From: Rhodospirillaceae bacterium
GTDB lineage: Bacteria; Pseudomonadota; Alphaproteobacteria; GCA-2731375
DNA length: 64,000 nt
Assembly: GCA_018660265.1 (NCBI GenBank)
Contig: JABJKS010000046.1
Location: 1 to 64,000, forward strand
Direction: 5' to 3'
The position numbers and the translations under genes were made by a program. Positions within the stretch are counted from its first letter, which is position 1; the number at the start of each line of letters is the position of its first letter. The notes under the pieces are model-generated. The model had not been told where the DNA came from, searched no databases, and was given only the letters and a program-made list of their open reading frames with translations. This document shows, in pieces, positions 28,601-38,596 of the stretch.

Positions 28601-29841
28601 GGGATAAGAATTTGGTCGATACCAACAGCGATACCGGATCATCTCGGGGAGTGCCGCGCAGGGTAACAATCCTGGGGGCCACCGGTTCCGTTGGCCGCAG
28701 CACTTTAGATCTGATCAATCGCCGACCCGGTGACTACAAAGTGGTGGCATTGACCGCCCACCGCAATGTGGCATTGTTGGCCAGCCAGGCCCGTCAATAT
28801 AACGCGGAACTGGCGGTAATTGGTGATGAAAGCCAATACGAGGCCTTGAAAGAGGCCCTGGCCGGCAGCGGCATTGAAGTAGCCGCCGGGCCCGAGGCGC
28901 TGTGCGATGCGGCGCAAAGGCCCAGCGACTGGGTTATGGCGGGCATCGTCGGGGCGGCGGGTTTGGACCCTACCCTGGCAGCCATTCGACAAGGTGCCGT
29001 CATTGCCCTGGCCAACAAGGAATGCCTGGTTTGCGCCGGTGAGTTGATGCTGGAAGAAGTCCGCCAAAGCGGGGCCACTTTGTTGCCGGTGGATAGCGAA
29101 CATAACGCCATCTATCAGGTCTTTGATTTTGAACGTCCGCAATCAGTTGATCGTATCATCCTGACCGCATCGGGCGGGCCGTTCCTGAACCTGGATGTCA
29201 CGGCCATGGCGCAGGTCACACCCGCTCAGGCGGTCGCCCATCCCAATTGGGACATGGGGGCCAAGATTTCCGTTGATTCGGCGACCATGATGAACAAGGG
29301 CCTCGAATCCATCGAAGCCTTCCATCTGTTTCCCGTAGAGGCAGAGCAGATTGAGGTTTTGATCCATCCCCAATCCGTGGTGCACAGCCTCGTCGGGTAC
29401 GTGGACGGTTCGGTGCTGGCCCAACTGGGCGCACCGGACATGCGCACGCCAATTGCCTATACCCTGGCCTGGCCCGAGCGTATGGCAGCACCCGTGGAAC
29501 GCCTGGATCTGGCCCATATTGCCAATCTATCTTTTGAAGCACCCGACCCCATGCGTTTTCCGTCCCTGCGCCTGGCGCGTGAGGCTTTGCTTGCCGGTGG
29601 CACTGCGCCAATTGTGCTGAATGCGGCCAATGAAATTGCCGTAGCCGCCTTTTTAGCGGAACGTTTGGGCTTTCTCGAAATCGCCCGTGTGGTTGAGGAA
29701 ACTTTAAGCAAAATTGCCGTAACCTCCGTAGCGAATTTGGCGGCAGTTGCCACTACGGATGAGGAAGCCCGAACAATGGCGCGAAAATTGGCCGGTTTAC
29801 CGGCGTTGAGCAGCAATCGATTAAGTGTGGTACGCGGATAA
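28591..29841 (+). CDS. dxr: 1-deoxy-D-xylulose 5-phosphate reductoisomerase
   Basis: 416 residues. The NADPH-binding loop is ILGATGSVGRSTLDLI, and the active-site segments VDSEHNAIYQ and SVDSATMMNKGLE provide metal and substrate ligands. It makes MEP, the substrate of the IspD half of IspDF encoded at 5.3-6.5 kb. The ATG overlaps the cdsA stop by 10 bases; the N-terminal 22 residues are a polar extension before the Rossmann fold. Confidence 0.97.
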   Translation: MAIGDKNLVDTNSDTGSSRGVPRRVTILGATGSVGRSTLDLINRRPGDYKVVALTAHRNVALLASQARQYNAELAVIGDESQYEALKEALAGSGIEVAAGPEALCDAAQRPSDWVMAGIVGAAGLDPTLAAIRQGAVIALANKECLVCAGELMLEEVRQSGATLLPVDSEHNAIYQVFDFERPQSVDRIILTASGGPFLNLDVTAMAQVTPAQAVAHPNWDMGAKISVDSATMMNKGLESIEAFHLFPVEAEQIEVLIHPQSVVHSLVGYVDGSVLAQLGAPDMRTPIAYTLAWPERMAAPVERLDLAHIANLSFEAPDPMRFPSLRLAREALLAGGTAPIVLNAANEIAVAAFLAERLGFLEIARVVEETLSKIAVTSVANLAAVATTDEEARTMARKLAGLPALSSNRLSVVRG

Positions 29842-31259
29842 TGGAAATACTGTCTAGTTTTTTCAATGGAATATTTATCTATATACCACCCTTTCTGGTG
29901 GTCTTGACGGTTCTGGTCTTTGTTCACGAAATGGGCCACTACCTCGTCGCCCGCTGGAATGGCGTTAGGGTGGAAGTCTTCTCCATCGGATTTGGGCCCG
30001 AGATTAAGGGTTGGAACGACAAGACCGGCACGCGTTGGAAAATTTGCTGGATCCCTTTTGGCGGCTACGTGAAATTCTTTGGCGACAGTGATGGTGCCTC
30101 TCGCCCCGATGGCGAAGCCTTGCAGGAATTGACCGCGGCCGAGCGGGAGGTCTCTTTCCACCACAAACGCCTGGGCCAACGCACCGCTATTTTTGCAGCC
30201 GGGCCAATGGCCAATTTTATTTACGCCATCATCGTGCTTGCAGGCATGTACATGGTGTTTGGTCAGCGCCTTACCCCGCCCGAGATCGGCCGAGTGGTTG
30301 ATGAAAGCGTGGGACAAGATGCCGGTTTTCAGATCGGCGATGTGGTGCTGGCGGTTGATGGTGACAATATCCATCGTTTTGAACAACTCGAACAGGCGGT
30401 TTTCCTTAACCCCGATCGCGCCTTGTCATTCCGTATCAGCAGAGACGGCCAAGAACACTCCATAACCGCCACACCACGGCTGACGGAAAAGGCTGACCAA
30501 CAAGGCAATAGGCACAAATTTGGCGACCTGGGATTGCTCGCCGCCAGTCCTGCTATCGTCGGGAAAGTCTATGAAGGCAGCCCCGCAGCCGTTGCCGGAT
30601 TTAAGGCAGGTGATCGGATTGTCGCTATCGATGGCCAGGTCCTGGATAACTTTGAACGTTTACAGGATATTGTTGCGAACTCCAAAGGCCGCCGTCTGGC
30701 CTTGAACGTGGTTCGCGACGGGGTGGAAATGCGCTTGCATGTCGCAGCCCGCCTGGATACTGCGGCGCAGGAGGCCGGTGGCCCGGAACGCTGGTTGATC
30801 GGCATTATGCGGGCACCATTGGCACCCGTTCGCCTTGGCCCGGGGGCCGCGTTGGTGGAGGCCTCGATCACCAGCTACGATATGCTGGTACAGACCCTGG
30901 CTTATGTGGGACAAATGATATCGGGCAGCCGGGGAACAGAGGATCTGGGCGGGCCGTTACGAATCGCGCAAGCCTCGGGTCAGGCAGCCCAGGTTGGCGT
31001 CGAGCAATTGATTATGCTATCGATCCTGCTATCCCTGAACTTGGGGATGATCAATCTGTTTCCAATCCCGATTTTGGATGGCGGGCACCTGCTTTTCTAC
31101 AGCTTTGAAGCGGTTCTGCGCCGGCCGCTTACGGAAAAGATGCAGGAAATCGGGTTTCGTATTGGTCTGGCGATGGTGTTGTCACTTACGGTCTTTGTAA
31201 CCTGGAATGATCTGGTACAATTTCGTTTTGTGGAGTTTATTGCTGGCCTGTTCTCATAG
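29841..31259 (+). CDS. rseP: RIP metalloprotease RseP with two PDZ domains
   Basis: 472 residues, start overlapping the dxr stop as TAATG. Zinc site FVHEMGHYLVA (H29, E30, H33) in the first helix and PIPILDGGHLL in the third. Between them are two PDZ-like domains, each with its GDVVLAVDGDNI or GDRIVAIDGQVL carboxylate-binding loop (about 150-235 and 240-335). RseP cleaves anti-sigma factors and remnant signal peptides in the inner membrane. Many alphaproteobacterial MmpA-type homologues have about 380 residues and one PDZ, so this longer gamma-type layout is worth noting. Confidence 0.95.
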   Translation: MEILSSFFNGIFIYIPPFLVVLTVLVFVHEMGHYLVARWNGVRVEVFSIGFGPEIKGWNDKTGTRWKICWIPFGGYVKFFGDSDGASRPDGEALQELTAAEREVSFHHKRLGQRTAIFAAGPMANFIYAIIVLAGMYMVFGQRLTPPEIGRVVDESVGQDAGFQIGDVVLAVDGDNIHRFEQLEQAVFLNPDRALSFRISRDGQEHSITATPRLTEKADQQGNRHKFGDLGLLAASPAIVGKVYEGSPAAVAGFKAGDRIVAIDGQVLDNFERLQDIVANSKGRRLALNVVRDGVEMRLHVAARLDTAAQEAGGPERWLIGIMRAPLAPVRLGPGAALVEASITSYDMLVQTLAYVGQMISGSRGTEDLGGPLRIAQASGQAAQVGVEQLIMLSILLSLNLGMINLFPIPILDGGHLLFYSFEAVLRRPLTEKMQEIGFRIGLAMVLSLTVFVTWNDLVQFRFVEFIAGLFS

Positions 31260-31292
31260 AGGTTTGAGACAGGTCTTTTGGAGGCCGTCCTT

Positions 31293-33590
31293 TTGCGTTT
31301 TCGTTTAATCGCTCCGTTGTTTGCTGTTGCCCTGTTTGTCGTCACTTTGTTTGGCGCCTTCGGGATCCTGCCGCACACGGTTTCCACCGCCATGGCGCAG
31401 GTCACGATTGCGCGCGTTGATGTCCAGGGTAACCAGCGGATAGAGGCGCTGACGGTACAATCCTACATGACCATTAACGCCGGCGATCCTTTTGATCCGG
31501 CCCGGGTCGATAAATCTTTGAAGGCGCTATTTGCGACCGGACTGTTCGCGGACGTCTCCATCCGTCGCCAGGGTAATGTTCTGGTGGTCAATGTGGTGGA
31601 AAATCCAATCATCAACCGGCTCGCCTTTGAAGGGAACAAGCGTATCAAAGACGATGCGTTGGAACCTGAAGTCCAACTGCGTCCACGAATTGTCTATACC
31701 CGCAGCCGCATTCAGGCGGATGTCCAGCGCATCCTGCAAGTCTATCGACGCAATGGCCGTTTCGCCGCCTCCGTCGAACCCAAAGTGGTGCAGTTGGAAC
31801 AGAACCGCGTAGACCTGATATTCGAGATAAATGAAGGTCCGGTCACCGGTGTTCGTCGGATCGATATCATCGGCAATCGGGAATTTGACGATGGCAAGTT
31901 GCGACGGGCCATCGCCACGAAGGAATCCCGTTGGTACAGATTTTTCTCTTCTGATGATAGTTATGATCCTGATCGGGTGACGTTGGATCGGGAATTGTTG
32001 CGTAAGTATTATCTTGAACGTGGCTTTGCGGATTTCAGGGTTCTCTCCGCCGTTGCCGAGCTAACGCATGATCGGAGTGATTTTTTCATAACGTTCACGG
32101 TGGACGAAGGCGCGCTTTATAAATTTGGCGAAATTGAAATATCCAGCTCCTTGCGCAATCTTGATACGGAAGTGTTGCGCAAAAATCTGACCATGTCGGG
32201 GGGGCAGATCTATAACGCGGAAGCCATTGAAGAGACGATCGAAAAGCTGAATTTTGCTGTCGGACGCCTCGGCTATGCATTTGTCGACATCCGCCCCCGG
32301 GTCAATCGCAGCCGGGATGAAAAGCTGATCAACTTGGTCTTTCAGATCAATGAAGGGCCCCGGGTCTATATTGAACGCATTAATATCACCGGCAATATTC
32401 GGACTTTGGACAAAGTAATCCGGCGGGAAATGAAACTGGCGGAAGGTGATGCCTTTAATACCGCCAAGCTGCGTCGTTCAAGGCAGCAGATCAGACGTCT
32501 CGGCTTCTTCGACAAAGTTGATGTGGCGCAACAAGAGGGGGAGACCCCGGACAAAGTTGTGATTGACGTCGATGTACAGGAACAATCCACCGGTGAATTG
32601 AGTTTCGGCGTTGGTATTTCAACAACAGAAAACGTTGTCGGCGATGTCTCTATTCGGGAACGGAACTTGCTGGGTAAGGGCCAGGATCTGAAATTATCCC
32701 TTGGCTTATCCACCTCGAAGCAGGAGATCGACCTTTCATTTACAGAGCCGTATTTTCTGGATCGCAATGTGTCCGCCGGCTTTGATATTTTTAGCCGCAA
32801 GGAAGATCAGCAGGACCGAAGCTCTTTTGATGAACAGTCCCAGGGTTTCAGTGTTCGTTTCCGTTTTCCCATCACCGAGAATTTGCGCCAAGGACTACGT
32901 TATACCCTGCGCGACGACACCATCGAGGATATTGCTGCCGATACCTCGCCCTTCATTCTGGTGGATGAGGGCAGCTCTGTCACCTCCTCGGTCGGGTACG
33001 ATTTAGTCTACGACACCCGGGATGATATATTTTTGCCGACCAAAGGTGTTGTCATTTCCGGTAGCCAGGAGCTGGCCGGATTGGGCGGTGATATCCAATT
33101 TATTAGAAGTACGGCGAAATGGTCTTACTTCTATGCCTTTAATCGGGATGTGGTGGGCAAATTGGCCCTCTCCGGTGGGCATATAATCGGCCTGGATCAG
33201 GATGTCCGTGTCACCAACCGATATTTCCTGGGCGGGGATAGCCTGCGTGGTTTTGAAGGCGGCGGGGTTGGCCCCCGGGATGCCGATACCGATGACGCCA
33301 TTGGCGGCAACGTGTTTTTTGTTTTGACGGCTGAAACGCGCTTTCCCATTGGTCTGCCGAATGATTTTGGCGTTTTGGGCCGCGCCTTTATTGAGACGGG
33401 TACTTTGACGGATCCTGATGTCAGCGGCTCGGATTTGCTGGATACAAAATCGCTGCGCGCAAGTATCGGTGTTGGTGTATCATGGCGCTCACCTTTCGGA
33501 CCGATTCGTGTGGATTTGGCCCAAGCCATCCTCAAGGAAAACTTCGACAAGGAAGAATTGTTTCGCTTTAGTTTTGGCACCAGGTTCTAA
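31293..33590 (+). CDS. bamA: outer-membrane assembly factor BamA
   Basis: 765 residues from a TTG at 31293, chosen because GGAGG sits 8 bases upstream; an in-frame TTG at 31278 overlaps that site. A signal peptide ends near AMAQ. Five POTRA domains occupy about 35-430, then a 16-strand beta barrel with the VRGF-like loop as LRGFEGGGVGP and a C-terminal FSFGTRF ending in phenylalanine. BamA inserts outer-membrane proteins. Placement after rseP and before skp/lpxD is the standard order. Confidence 0.96.
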   Translation: MRFRLIAPLFAVALFVVTLFGAFGILPHTVSTAMAQVTIARVDVQGNQRIEALTVQSYMTINAGDPFDPARVDKSLKALFATGLFADVSIRRQGNVLVVNVVENPIINRLAFEGNKRIKDDALEPEVQLRPRIVYTRSRIQADVQRILQVYRRNGRFAASVEPKVVQLEQNRVDLIFEINEGPVTGVRRIDIIGNREFDDGKLRRAIATKESRWYRFFSSDDSYDPDRVTLDRELLRKYYLERGFADFRVLSAVAELTHDRSDFFITFTVDEGALYKFGEIEISSSLRNLDTEVLRKNLTMSGGQIYNAEAIEETIEKLNFAVGRLGYAFVDIRPRVNRSRDEKLINLVFQINEGPRVYIERINITGNIRTLDKVIRREMKLAEGDAFNTAKLRRSRQQIRRLGFFDKVDVAQQEGETPDKVVIDVDVQEQSTGELSFGVGISTTENVVGDVSIRERNLLGKGQDLKLSLGLSTSKQEIDLSFTEPYFLDRNVSAGFDIFSRKEDQQDRSSFDEQSQGFSVRFRFPITENLRQGLRYTLRDDTIEDIAADTSPFILVDEGSSVTSSVGYDLVYDTRDDIFLPTKGVVISGSQELAGLGGDIQFIRSTAKWSYFYAFNRDVVGKLALSGGHIIGLDQDVRVTNRYFLGGDSLRGFEGGGVGPRDADTDDAIGGNVFFVLTAETRFPIGLPNDFGVLGRAFIETGTLTDPDVSGSDLLDTKSLRASIGVGVSWRSPFGPIRVDLAQAILKENFDKEELFRFSFGTRF

Positions 33591-33615
33591 ATTCGCTTTG
33601 GAACTCTGTATTGGA

Positions 33616-34182
33616 ATGACGGCCATGGGGCGACGATCACTATTTTCACTATTTGCGTTGGCACTGCTGGCGAGCGGTTTGAATGCCTCCATAGCCTATG
33701 GCGAAGGCCTCCCCAGGGCAGTGGTTGGGGTTCTGGATTTCGCCCATATTATGCGGTCATCTGATGCCGCCAAAGACGTGCGGCGGCAAATTGATGAATA
33801 CCGCAAAGGTTTTCGCGTTGAAATTCAGGCGGACGAAGTCCGTCTGCGTAAGGTCGAGGCGGATTTGAAACGCCATCGCGGAGATTTCAGCGAGGAGACC
33901 TATCAGGCCAAACGTCAGGAATTTCGTACCCAGGTACAGGCGGCGCAAAGACGGGGTCAGGGCCATAAACGTCAATTAGACAGGGCGGCAAAGGCAGCCA
34001 TAGCCAAAATTCAGGGTGCGGTGATCCCCATTGTGCAAAAACTGACAGCGGCAAAAGGTTTCAATATCATCGTCGATAACAATCAGGTTCTGTTCGCTGA
34101 CCGGGCCCTTGATGTTACGGGGGAGGTGATGGAAGAATTGAACCGCGTGATGGGAACGGTCGATGTTCCCCAACCGAAATAG
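33616..34182 (+). CDS. skp: OmpH/Skp-family periplasmic chaperone
   Basis: 188 residues from the ATG at 33616 (an ATG at 33625 is equally possible). Signal peptide ends around IAYGEG. The mature protein begins with VVGVLDFAHIMRSSDAAKDV, then a long charged helical hairpin rich in Gln, Arg and Lys, and ends with the conserved FNIIVDNNQVLFAD strand. Skp trimers hold unfolded outer-membrane proteins on the way to BamA, encoded just upstream. Confidence 0.93.
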   Translation: MTAMGRRSLFSLFALALLASGLNASIAYGEGLPRAVVGVLDFAHIMRSSDAAKDVRRQIDEYRKGFRVEIQADEVRLRKVEADLKRHRGDFSEETYQAKRQEFRTQVQAAQRRGQGHKRQLDRAAKAAIAKIQGAVIPIVQKLTAAKGFNIIVDNNQVLFADRALDVTGEVMEELNRVMGTVDVPQPK

Positions 34183-34224
34183 AACCGAATTAGCACTGAA
34201 GTATCGAAGTTGAAGACATGAACC

Positions 34225-35265
34225 ATGGCTGACCCTCGTTTCTTTACCCGCCTTGGGCCGTTCCCTTTGGGCGAATTGGCGGCCATTGGTCAGGCTGAAT
34301 TGGCTGATCCGGCCACGGCGGATCTGTTGATCGAAGATATCGCCGCGCTGGAAACTGCGGGTCCTGGACAATTAAGCTTCCTGGACAATAAATCCTATGT
34401 GGATACTTTTGCCGAATGTCAGGCGGCTGCCTGTATCGCGGCTGCGCGTTATAAATCCCGCGCACCGGACGATACCGCTTTGTTGTTATCCGAACAGCCC
34501 TATCGCAGCTTTGCCCTTATTGCCCAGGCCTTCTATCCCAGGCCCAAACCGTTGCCGGGGGTCGGGGAGGGGGCGGTGGTTCATAAGACGGCAAGCATGG
34601 GATTCGATTGTCAAATTTCGCCCGGCGCGATTGTTATGGCTGAGGCCCGCCTTGGGGCGCACTGTGCCATCGGGGCAAACGCCACAATTGGTCCGGGCGT
34701 TGTTCTGGGCGATGGCTGTATCATCGGTGCCAACGTATCCTTATCCCATTGTCAGCTGGGTGATCGGGTGACGATCCACCCCGGTGCGCGGATTGGTCAG
34801 GATGGCTTCGGGTTCGCCATTGATCCCAATGGCCACATTAAGGTGCCCCAGGTCGGGCGCGTGCTGATCGGTGATGATTGCGATATCGGTGCCAATTCAA
34901 CAATTGACCGCGGTTCCATGCGCGACACGGTTATCGGTCCTGGTTGCTGGATTGATAATTTGGTGCAGATAGGGCACAACGTGGAACTTGGACGGGGCTG
35001 TGTGATCGCGGCGATGACAGGTATATCGGGCAGTACCACTGTTGGCAATTTTGTCGCCATGGGCGGACAGGTTGGTCTGGCGGGACATCTGAATATTGGC
35101 GATGGTGTCCAAATAGCGGCGCAAAGCGGTATTATGGCGGATGTTCCCCCTGGTTTGACGATTTGTGGTACACCGGCTGTACCGATCAAGGAATTCTTTC
35201 GTGGGGTCGCGACAATGCGCCGCCTGGTGAAGCAACAGGGAAAAATGGATGGCGATGGACCATGA
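34225..35265 (+). CDS. lpxD: UDP-3-O-acylglucosamine N-acyltransferase
   Basis: 346 residues. The N-terminal uridine-binding domain ends near 110 and is followed by many left-handed beta-helix hexapeptide repeats ([20 protein letters not shown] style). The catalytic histidine lies in [11 protein letters not shown]. It adds the second acyl chain in lipid A synthesis. Its stop overlaps the fabZ start as ATGA. Confidence 0.97.
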   Translation: MADPRFFTRLGPFPLGELAAIGQAELADPATADLLIEDIAALETAGPGQLSFLDNKSYVDTFAECQAAACIAAARYKSRAPDDTALLLSEQPYRSFALIAQAFYPRPKPLPGVGEGAVVHKTASMGFDCQISPGAIVMAEARLGAHCAIGANATIGPGVVLGDGCIIGANVSLSHCQLGDRVTIHPGARIGQDGFGFAIDPNGHIKVPQVGRVLIGDDCDIGANSTIDRGSMRDTVIGPGCWIDNLVQIGHNVELGRGCVIAAMTGISGSTTVGNFVAMGGQVGLAGHLNIGDGVQIAAQSGIMADVPPGLTICGTPAVPIKEFFRGVATMRRLVKQQGKMDGDGP

Positions 35266-35744
35266 CTGAAACCAAAGGCGCTGGACAGGGGGCTGTGGAT
35301 CAGGCGAACGCCGTTGATATCCAGCGGATCATGGAGATGATCCCCCATCGTTACCCCATGCTATTGATCGACCGTGTGGTTGATATTGTGAATGGTGAAA
35401 GCGCCGTCGGCATCAAGAACGTCACGATCAATGAACCTCAATTCCAGGGGCATTTCCCGGAACGTGCCGTCATGCCCGGCGTTCTAATTGTAGAGGCCAT
35501 GGCGCAGACAGCAGGTGTCCTGGTGGTCCATTCCATGGGTGCGGCGGCAGAGGGCAAACTGGTTTATTTCATGTCCATCGATAAGTGCCGTTTTCGCCGC
35601 CCCGTGGGCCCCGGCGATGTTATGCGCCTTCACGTCACCAAAGAACGCAGCCGGGGCAATGTCTGGCGTTTTCAGGGCAAGGTCTATGTCGATGATCAAT
35701 TGTGCAGCGAAGCCGGTTTCGCTGCTATGCTGGTCGAAGAATAG
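35262..35744 (+). CDS. fabZ: 3-hydroxyacyl-ACP dehydratase FabZ
   Basis: 160 residues from the ATG that overlaps lpxD by four bases. Hot-dog fold with the catalytic [12 protein letters not shown] histidine and [14 protein letters not shown] glutamate. It dehydrates 3-hydroxyacyl-ACP in fatty-acid elongation and competes with LpxA and LpxD for the same precursor, which explains its place between them. Confidence 0.97.
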   Translation: MTETKGAGQGAVDQANAVDIQRIMEMIPHRYPMLLIDRVVDIVNGESAVGIKNVTINEPQFQGHFPERAVMPGVLIVEAMAQTAGVLVVHSMGAAAEGKLVYFMSIDKCRFRRPVGPGDVMRLHVTKERSRGNVWRFQGKVYVDDQLCSEAGFAAMLVEE

Positions 35745-35753
35745 GATAGGGCT

Positions 35754-36554
35754 ATGGTCACAATACATCCAACCGCAATCGTCGAAGCTGGGGCGGAGCT
35801 GGGAGACGGCGTCAAGATAGGGCCCTTCTGCACGGTTTCGGCACAGGCCAGGCTGGGTGACGGCGTCGTCCTGGACAGCCATGTGGTGGTTGCCGGAAAT
35901 ACCACGATCGGCCCCAACAATCGGGTCTATCCCTTCGCTGCTATTGGCACCGCGCCGCAGGATACCAAGTATGCGGGCGAGCCATCGGAGTTGATCCTCG
36001 GTGCAAACAATGTGATCCGCGAACATGTCACCATGCATCCGGGTACGGTCGGTGGCGGTTCGGTAACACGGGTTGGGAACAATTGCCTGATCATGGTGGG
36101 TGTCCATGTGGCGCATGATTGCCAGGTCGCCGATCACGTCATTCTGGTCAACAACGTCATCCTAGGCGGTCATGTGGAGGTCCAGGATCACGCCATTCTG
36201 GGCGGCATGTCTGCGGTGCATCAATTTGTCCGGATCGGCCGGCACGCGATGGTTGGCGGCAAATCGGCGGTGGACGCAGATGTTATTCCTTACGGTTCGG
36301 TTCTGGGCAATCGGGCATATTTGAGCGGATTGAATATTGTCGGCTTGAAACGCCGTGGCTTTGAACGTGATGAGATTCACGGCCTGCGCGCGGCCTATCG
36401 TTTGCTGTTTGCCCAAGAGGGCACCATGCAGGAACGTATCGTTGATGTGGCTGCAATGTTTGCCGATCATGAGCAGGTGATGGAAATCGTCGCCTTCATC
36501 CAGGCGGACAGCTCCCGCGCCCTTTGCCAGCCGAAATTGGACCGTGCCGCCTAA
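35754..36554 (+). CDS. lpxA: UDP-N-acetylglucosamine acyltransferase
   Basis: 266 residues, AGGATAGGG before the ATG. Left-handed beta-helix repeats cover residues 1-190, with the catalytic histidine in [11 protein letters not shown] and the [14 protein letters not shown] segment. The C-terminal helical part starts at [12 protein letters not shown]. First step of lipid A synthesis. Its last 11 bases overlap lpxI. Confidence 0.97.
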   Translation: MVTIHPTAIVEAGAELGDGVKIGPFCTVSAQARLGDGVVLDSHVVVAGNTTIGPNNRVYPFAAIGTAPQDTKYAGEPSELILGANNVIREHVTMHPGTVGGGSVTRVGNNCLIMVGVHVAHDCQVADHVILVNNVILGGHVEVQDHAILGGMSAVHQFVRIGRHAMVGGKSAVDADVIPYGSVLGNRAYLSGLNIVGLKRRGFERDEIHGLRAAYRLLFAQEGTMQERIVDVAAMFADHEQVMEIVAFIQADSSRALCQPKLDRAA

Positions 36555-37377
36555 GCTGGGCATCCTGGCAGGGCGGGGAGAGTTGCCCCGTCGCATCGTC
36601 CAGGCGGCGCAAGCGGCGGAACGACCATTTTTCGTCATTGCCTTCAATGGTGAGACGGAACCCGATACGGTGGCCGACGGGGTTGAGCATGCCTGGGTTG
36701 ACCTGCCCACTGTCGGGCGAACCATCAAATTGCTGAAAGAGGCCGGGGTCGAAGAACTGGTCATGATAGGCCCCGTGGGACGGCCGGATTTTGCCAAATT
36801 GAAACCCGATTGGCATGGCGCCAAGCTGCTGCCGAAAATCATCCGCGCTGCACGCAAGGGCGATGATGCCCTGATGAAAGTCGTGGTTGAAGACCTGGAA
36901 AGCCAGGGCTTCACGATCTTGGGCGCGGAAGCGGTCCTGACCAGCCTTGGCGCACCTGTGGGGAATTTTGGCAGCTTGGAACCTGATGCAGACGATCGGG
37001 CTGATATCGCCCGTGGCATGGCTGTGGTGGCTGAATTAGGTCGTCTCGATATTGGCCAGGCGGCTGTGGTGCGGGATGGTTATGTACTGGCGGTTGAGGC
37101 GGCGGAAGGCACGGATGCCATGCTGGAACGGTGCGCCCAATTTCGTGGTGCAGTTCGTGGCGGGGTCCTGGTCAAGCGGCCAAAGCCTGATCAGGAGCGT
37201 CGCGTTGATTTGCCCACCATCGGCGTTCCAACGGTTGGCGCGGCTGCGGCGGCCGGGCTGAAGGGCATCGCGGTGGAGGCCGGCGGCGCGCTGGTAACGG
37301 ACCGGGCCGCGGTTGCGGCGGCGGCGGACAAGCTGGGCATATTTGTCTGCGGTATCGCCTTGGGAGAAGACCGCTGA
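36544..37377 (+). CDS. lpxI: UDP-2,3-diacylglucosamine pyrophosphatase LpxI
   Basis: 277 residues from a GTG within the lpxA 3' end. N-terminal [15 protein letters not shown] and C-terminal [19 protein letters not shown] with [10 protein letters not shown] are the LpxI (DUF1009) hallmarks. It hydrolyses UDP-diacylglucosamine to lipid X, the role played by LpxH in enterobacteria. LpxI is the usual alphaproteobacterial version. Confidence 0.96.
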   Translation: MPPKLGILAGRGELPRRIVQAAQAAERPFFVIAFNGETEPDTVADGVEHAWVDLPTVGRTIKLLKEAGVEELVMIGPVGRPDFAKLKPDWHGAKLLPKIIRAARKGDDALMKVVVEDLESQGFTILGAEAVLTSLGAPVGNFGSLEPDADDRADIARGMAVVAELGRLDIGQAAVVRDGYVLAVEAAEGTDAMLERCAQFRGAVRGGVLVKRPKPDQERRVDLPTIGVPTVGAAAAAGLKGIAVEAGGALVTDRAAVAAAADKLGIFVCGIALGEDR

Positions 37378-38579
37378 ACACGGGCGGACAACATTTCGTT
37401 TTGGTTGCGGGAGAAGCATCCGGAGACGTTTTAGGTGCCCGGTTGATCGCTGCGCTACGCCAACGACACATGGAAGCCGGCGGGGCAGGTGGGGCCGGGG
37501 GCGATATTGTATTCAGCGGCGTCGGCGGCGCTCTTATGGCGGCGGAAGGTTTGAACAGTCTGTTCCCCATAGCTGATTTGTCAGTCATGGGATTGGCGGA
37601 AATTTTACCCCGCTTGCGGTTGTTACTGCGTCGATTGGCGGAAACCGCGGCCCATGTTCGCGCTGTCAGACCGACCGCGCTGATAACAATCGATGCGCCG
37701 GGGTTTTCATTTCGCCTGGCAAAACGATTGGCTGGTGAAGGCATTCCGTTGATCCACTATGTCGCCCCACAGGTCTGGGCCTGGCGACCGGGTCGGGCAC
37801 GGCACCTGGCAGGACAGATCGATCATCTGTTGGCACTGTTGCCATTTGAGCCCGATTTTTTCTCTGACTACGACCTGCCGTGTGAGTTTGTCGGCCATCC
37901 GGTCATTGAGGGTGTGGCCGAGATGCCGGGCGATGGACCTGGGTTCAGGCAGCAACACGATATTCCGACCGATGCGCCTATCATTGCCATGCTGCCAGGC
38001 AGCAGAGTGGGAGAGGTCAGGCGGCTGCTGCCGGTTTTCGTCCAGGTCGCGGCTTTGTTGCAGGCCCGGCACGCGGACCTGCAAATTATCATTCCGACCG
38101 TAGAGCAGGTTACGAGCCTGGTGCGGGAAGCGGTCGTTTCCTGGCCGATGAAAACTCACGTGATCGAAGGGCAAAGCGGGCGGGCCGATGCCTTTGCCAC
38201 CGCCGATGCCGCCCTGGCAGCATCGGGCACGGTATCATTGGAGTTGGCTTTGCGTGGGGTGCCGACCGTTGTCGCTTATCGTACCAACCCCATAACCGCC
38301 AGCCTCGTACGCCGGATGTTGACTATTCCTTATGTGGCCTTGCCCAACATTCTGGCCAAGGCCCCTGTTATGCCGGAATTCCTGCAGGAAAAATGTCAGC
38401 CGCAACCTATCGCAGATGCTTTGGCGAAGTTGCTGGATGACCCCGAACAGCGAGGGGTCCAACAGAAGCAATTTACCCATATCGCGAAAATTTTGGGGCA
38501 AGGTGCATTGGCACCGAGTTTGCGGGCTGCAGATGCCGTGCAAAAAATTGTCGAAGTTGGTTCAGTTGCTGGTGTGTAG
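37374..38579 (+). CDS. lpxB: lipid-A-disaccharide synthase, probable CTG start
   Basis: 401 residues if translation starts at CTG 37374. The gene has no ATG, GTG or TTG before the conserved HFVLVAGEASGDVLGARL strand; the first such codon, TTG at 37401, would delete the start of that beta strand. The CTG overlaps the lpxI stop (CTGA, in the manner of ATGA) and GGGAG lies 6 bases before it. Family motifs YVAPQVWAWRPGR and LPGSRVGEVRRLLP show the GT19 fold. LpxB joins lipid X to UDP-diacylglucosamine to form the lipid A disaccharide. Confidence 0.93.
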   Translation: MNTGGQHFVLVAGEASGDVLGARLIAALRQRHMEAGGAGGAGGDIVFSGVGGALMAAEGLNSLFPIADLSVMGLAEILPRLRLLLRRLAETAAHVRAVRPTALITIDAPGFSFRLAKRLAGEGIPLIHYVAPQVWAWRPGRARHLAGQIDHLLALLPFEPDFFSDYDLPCEFVGHPVIEGVAEMPGDGPGFRQQHDIPTDAPIIAMLPGSRVGEVRRLLPVFVQVAALLQARHADLQIIIPTVEQVTSLVREAVVSWPMKTHVIEGQSGRADAFATADAALAASGTVSLELALRGVPTVVAYRTNPITASLVRRMLTIPYVALPNILAKAPVMPEFLQEKCQPQPIADALAKLLDDPEQRGVQQKQFTHIAKILGQGALAPSLRAADAVQKIVEVGSVAGV

Positions 38580-38596
38580 CCAACTGCTTTGACACT

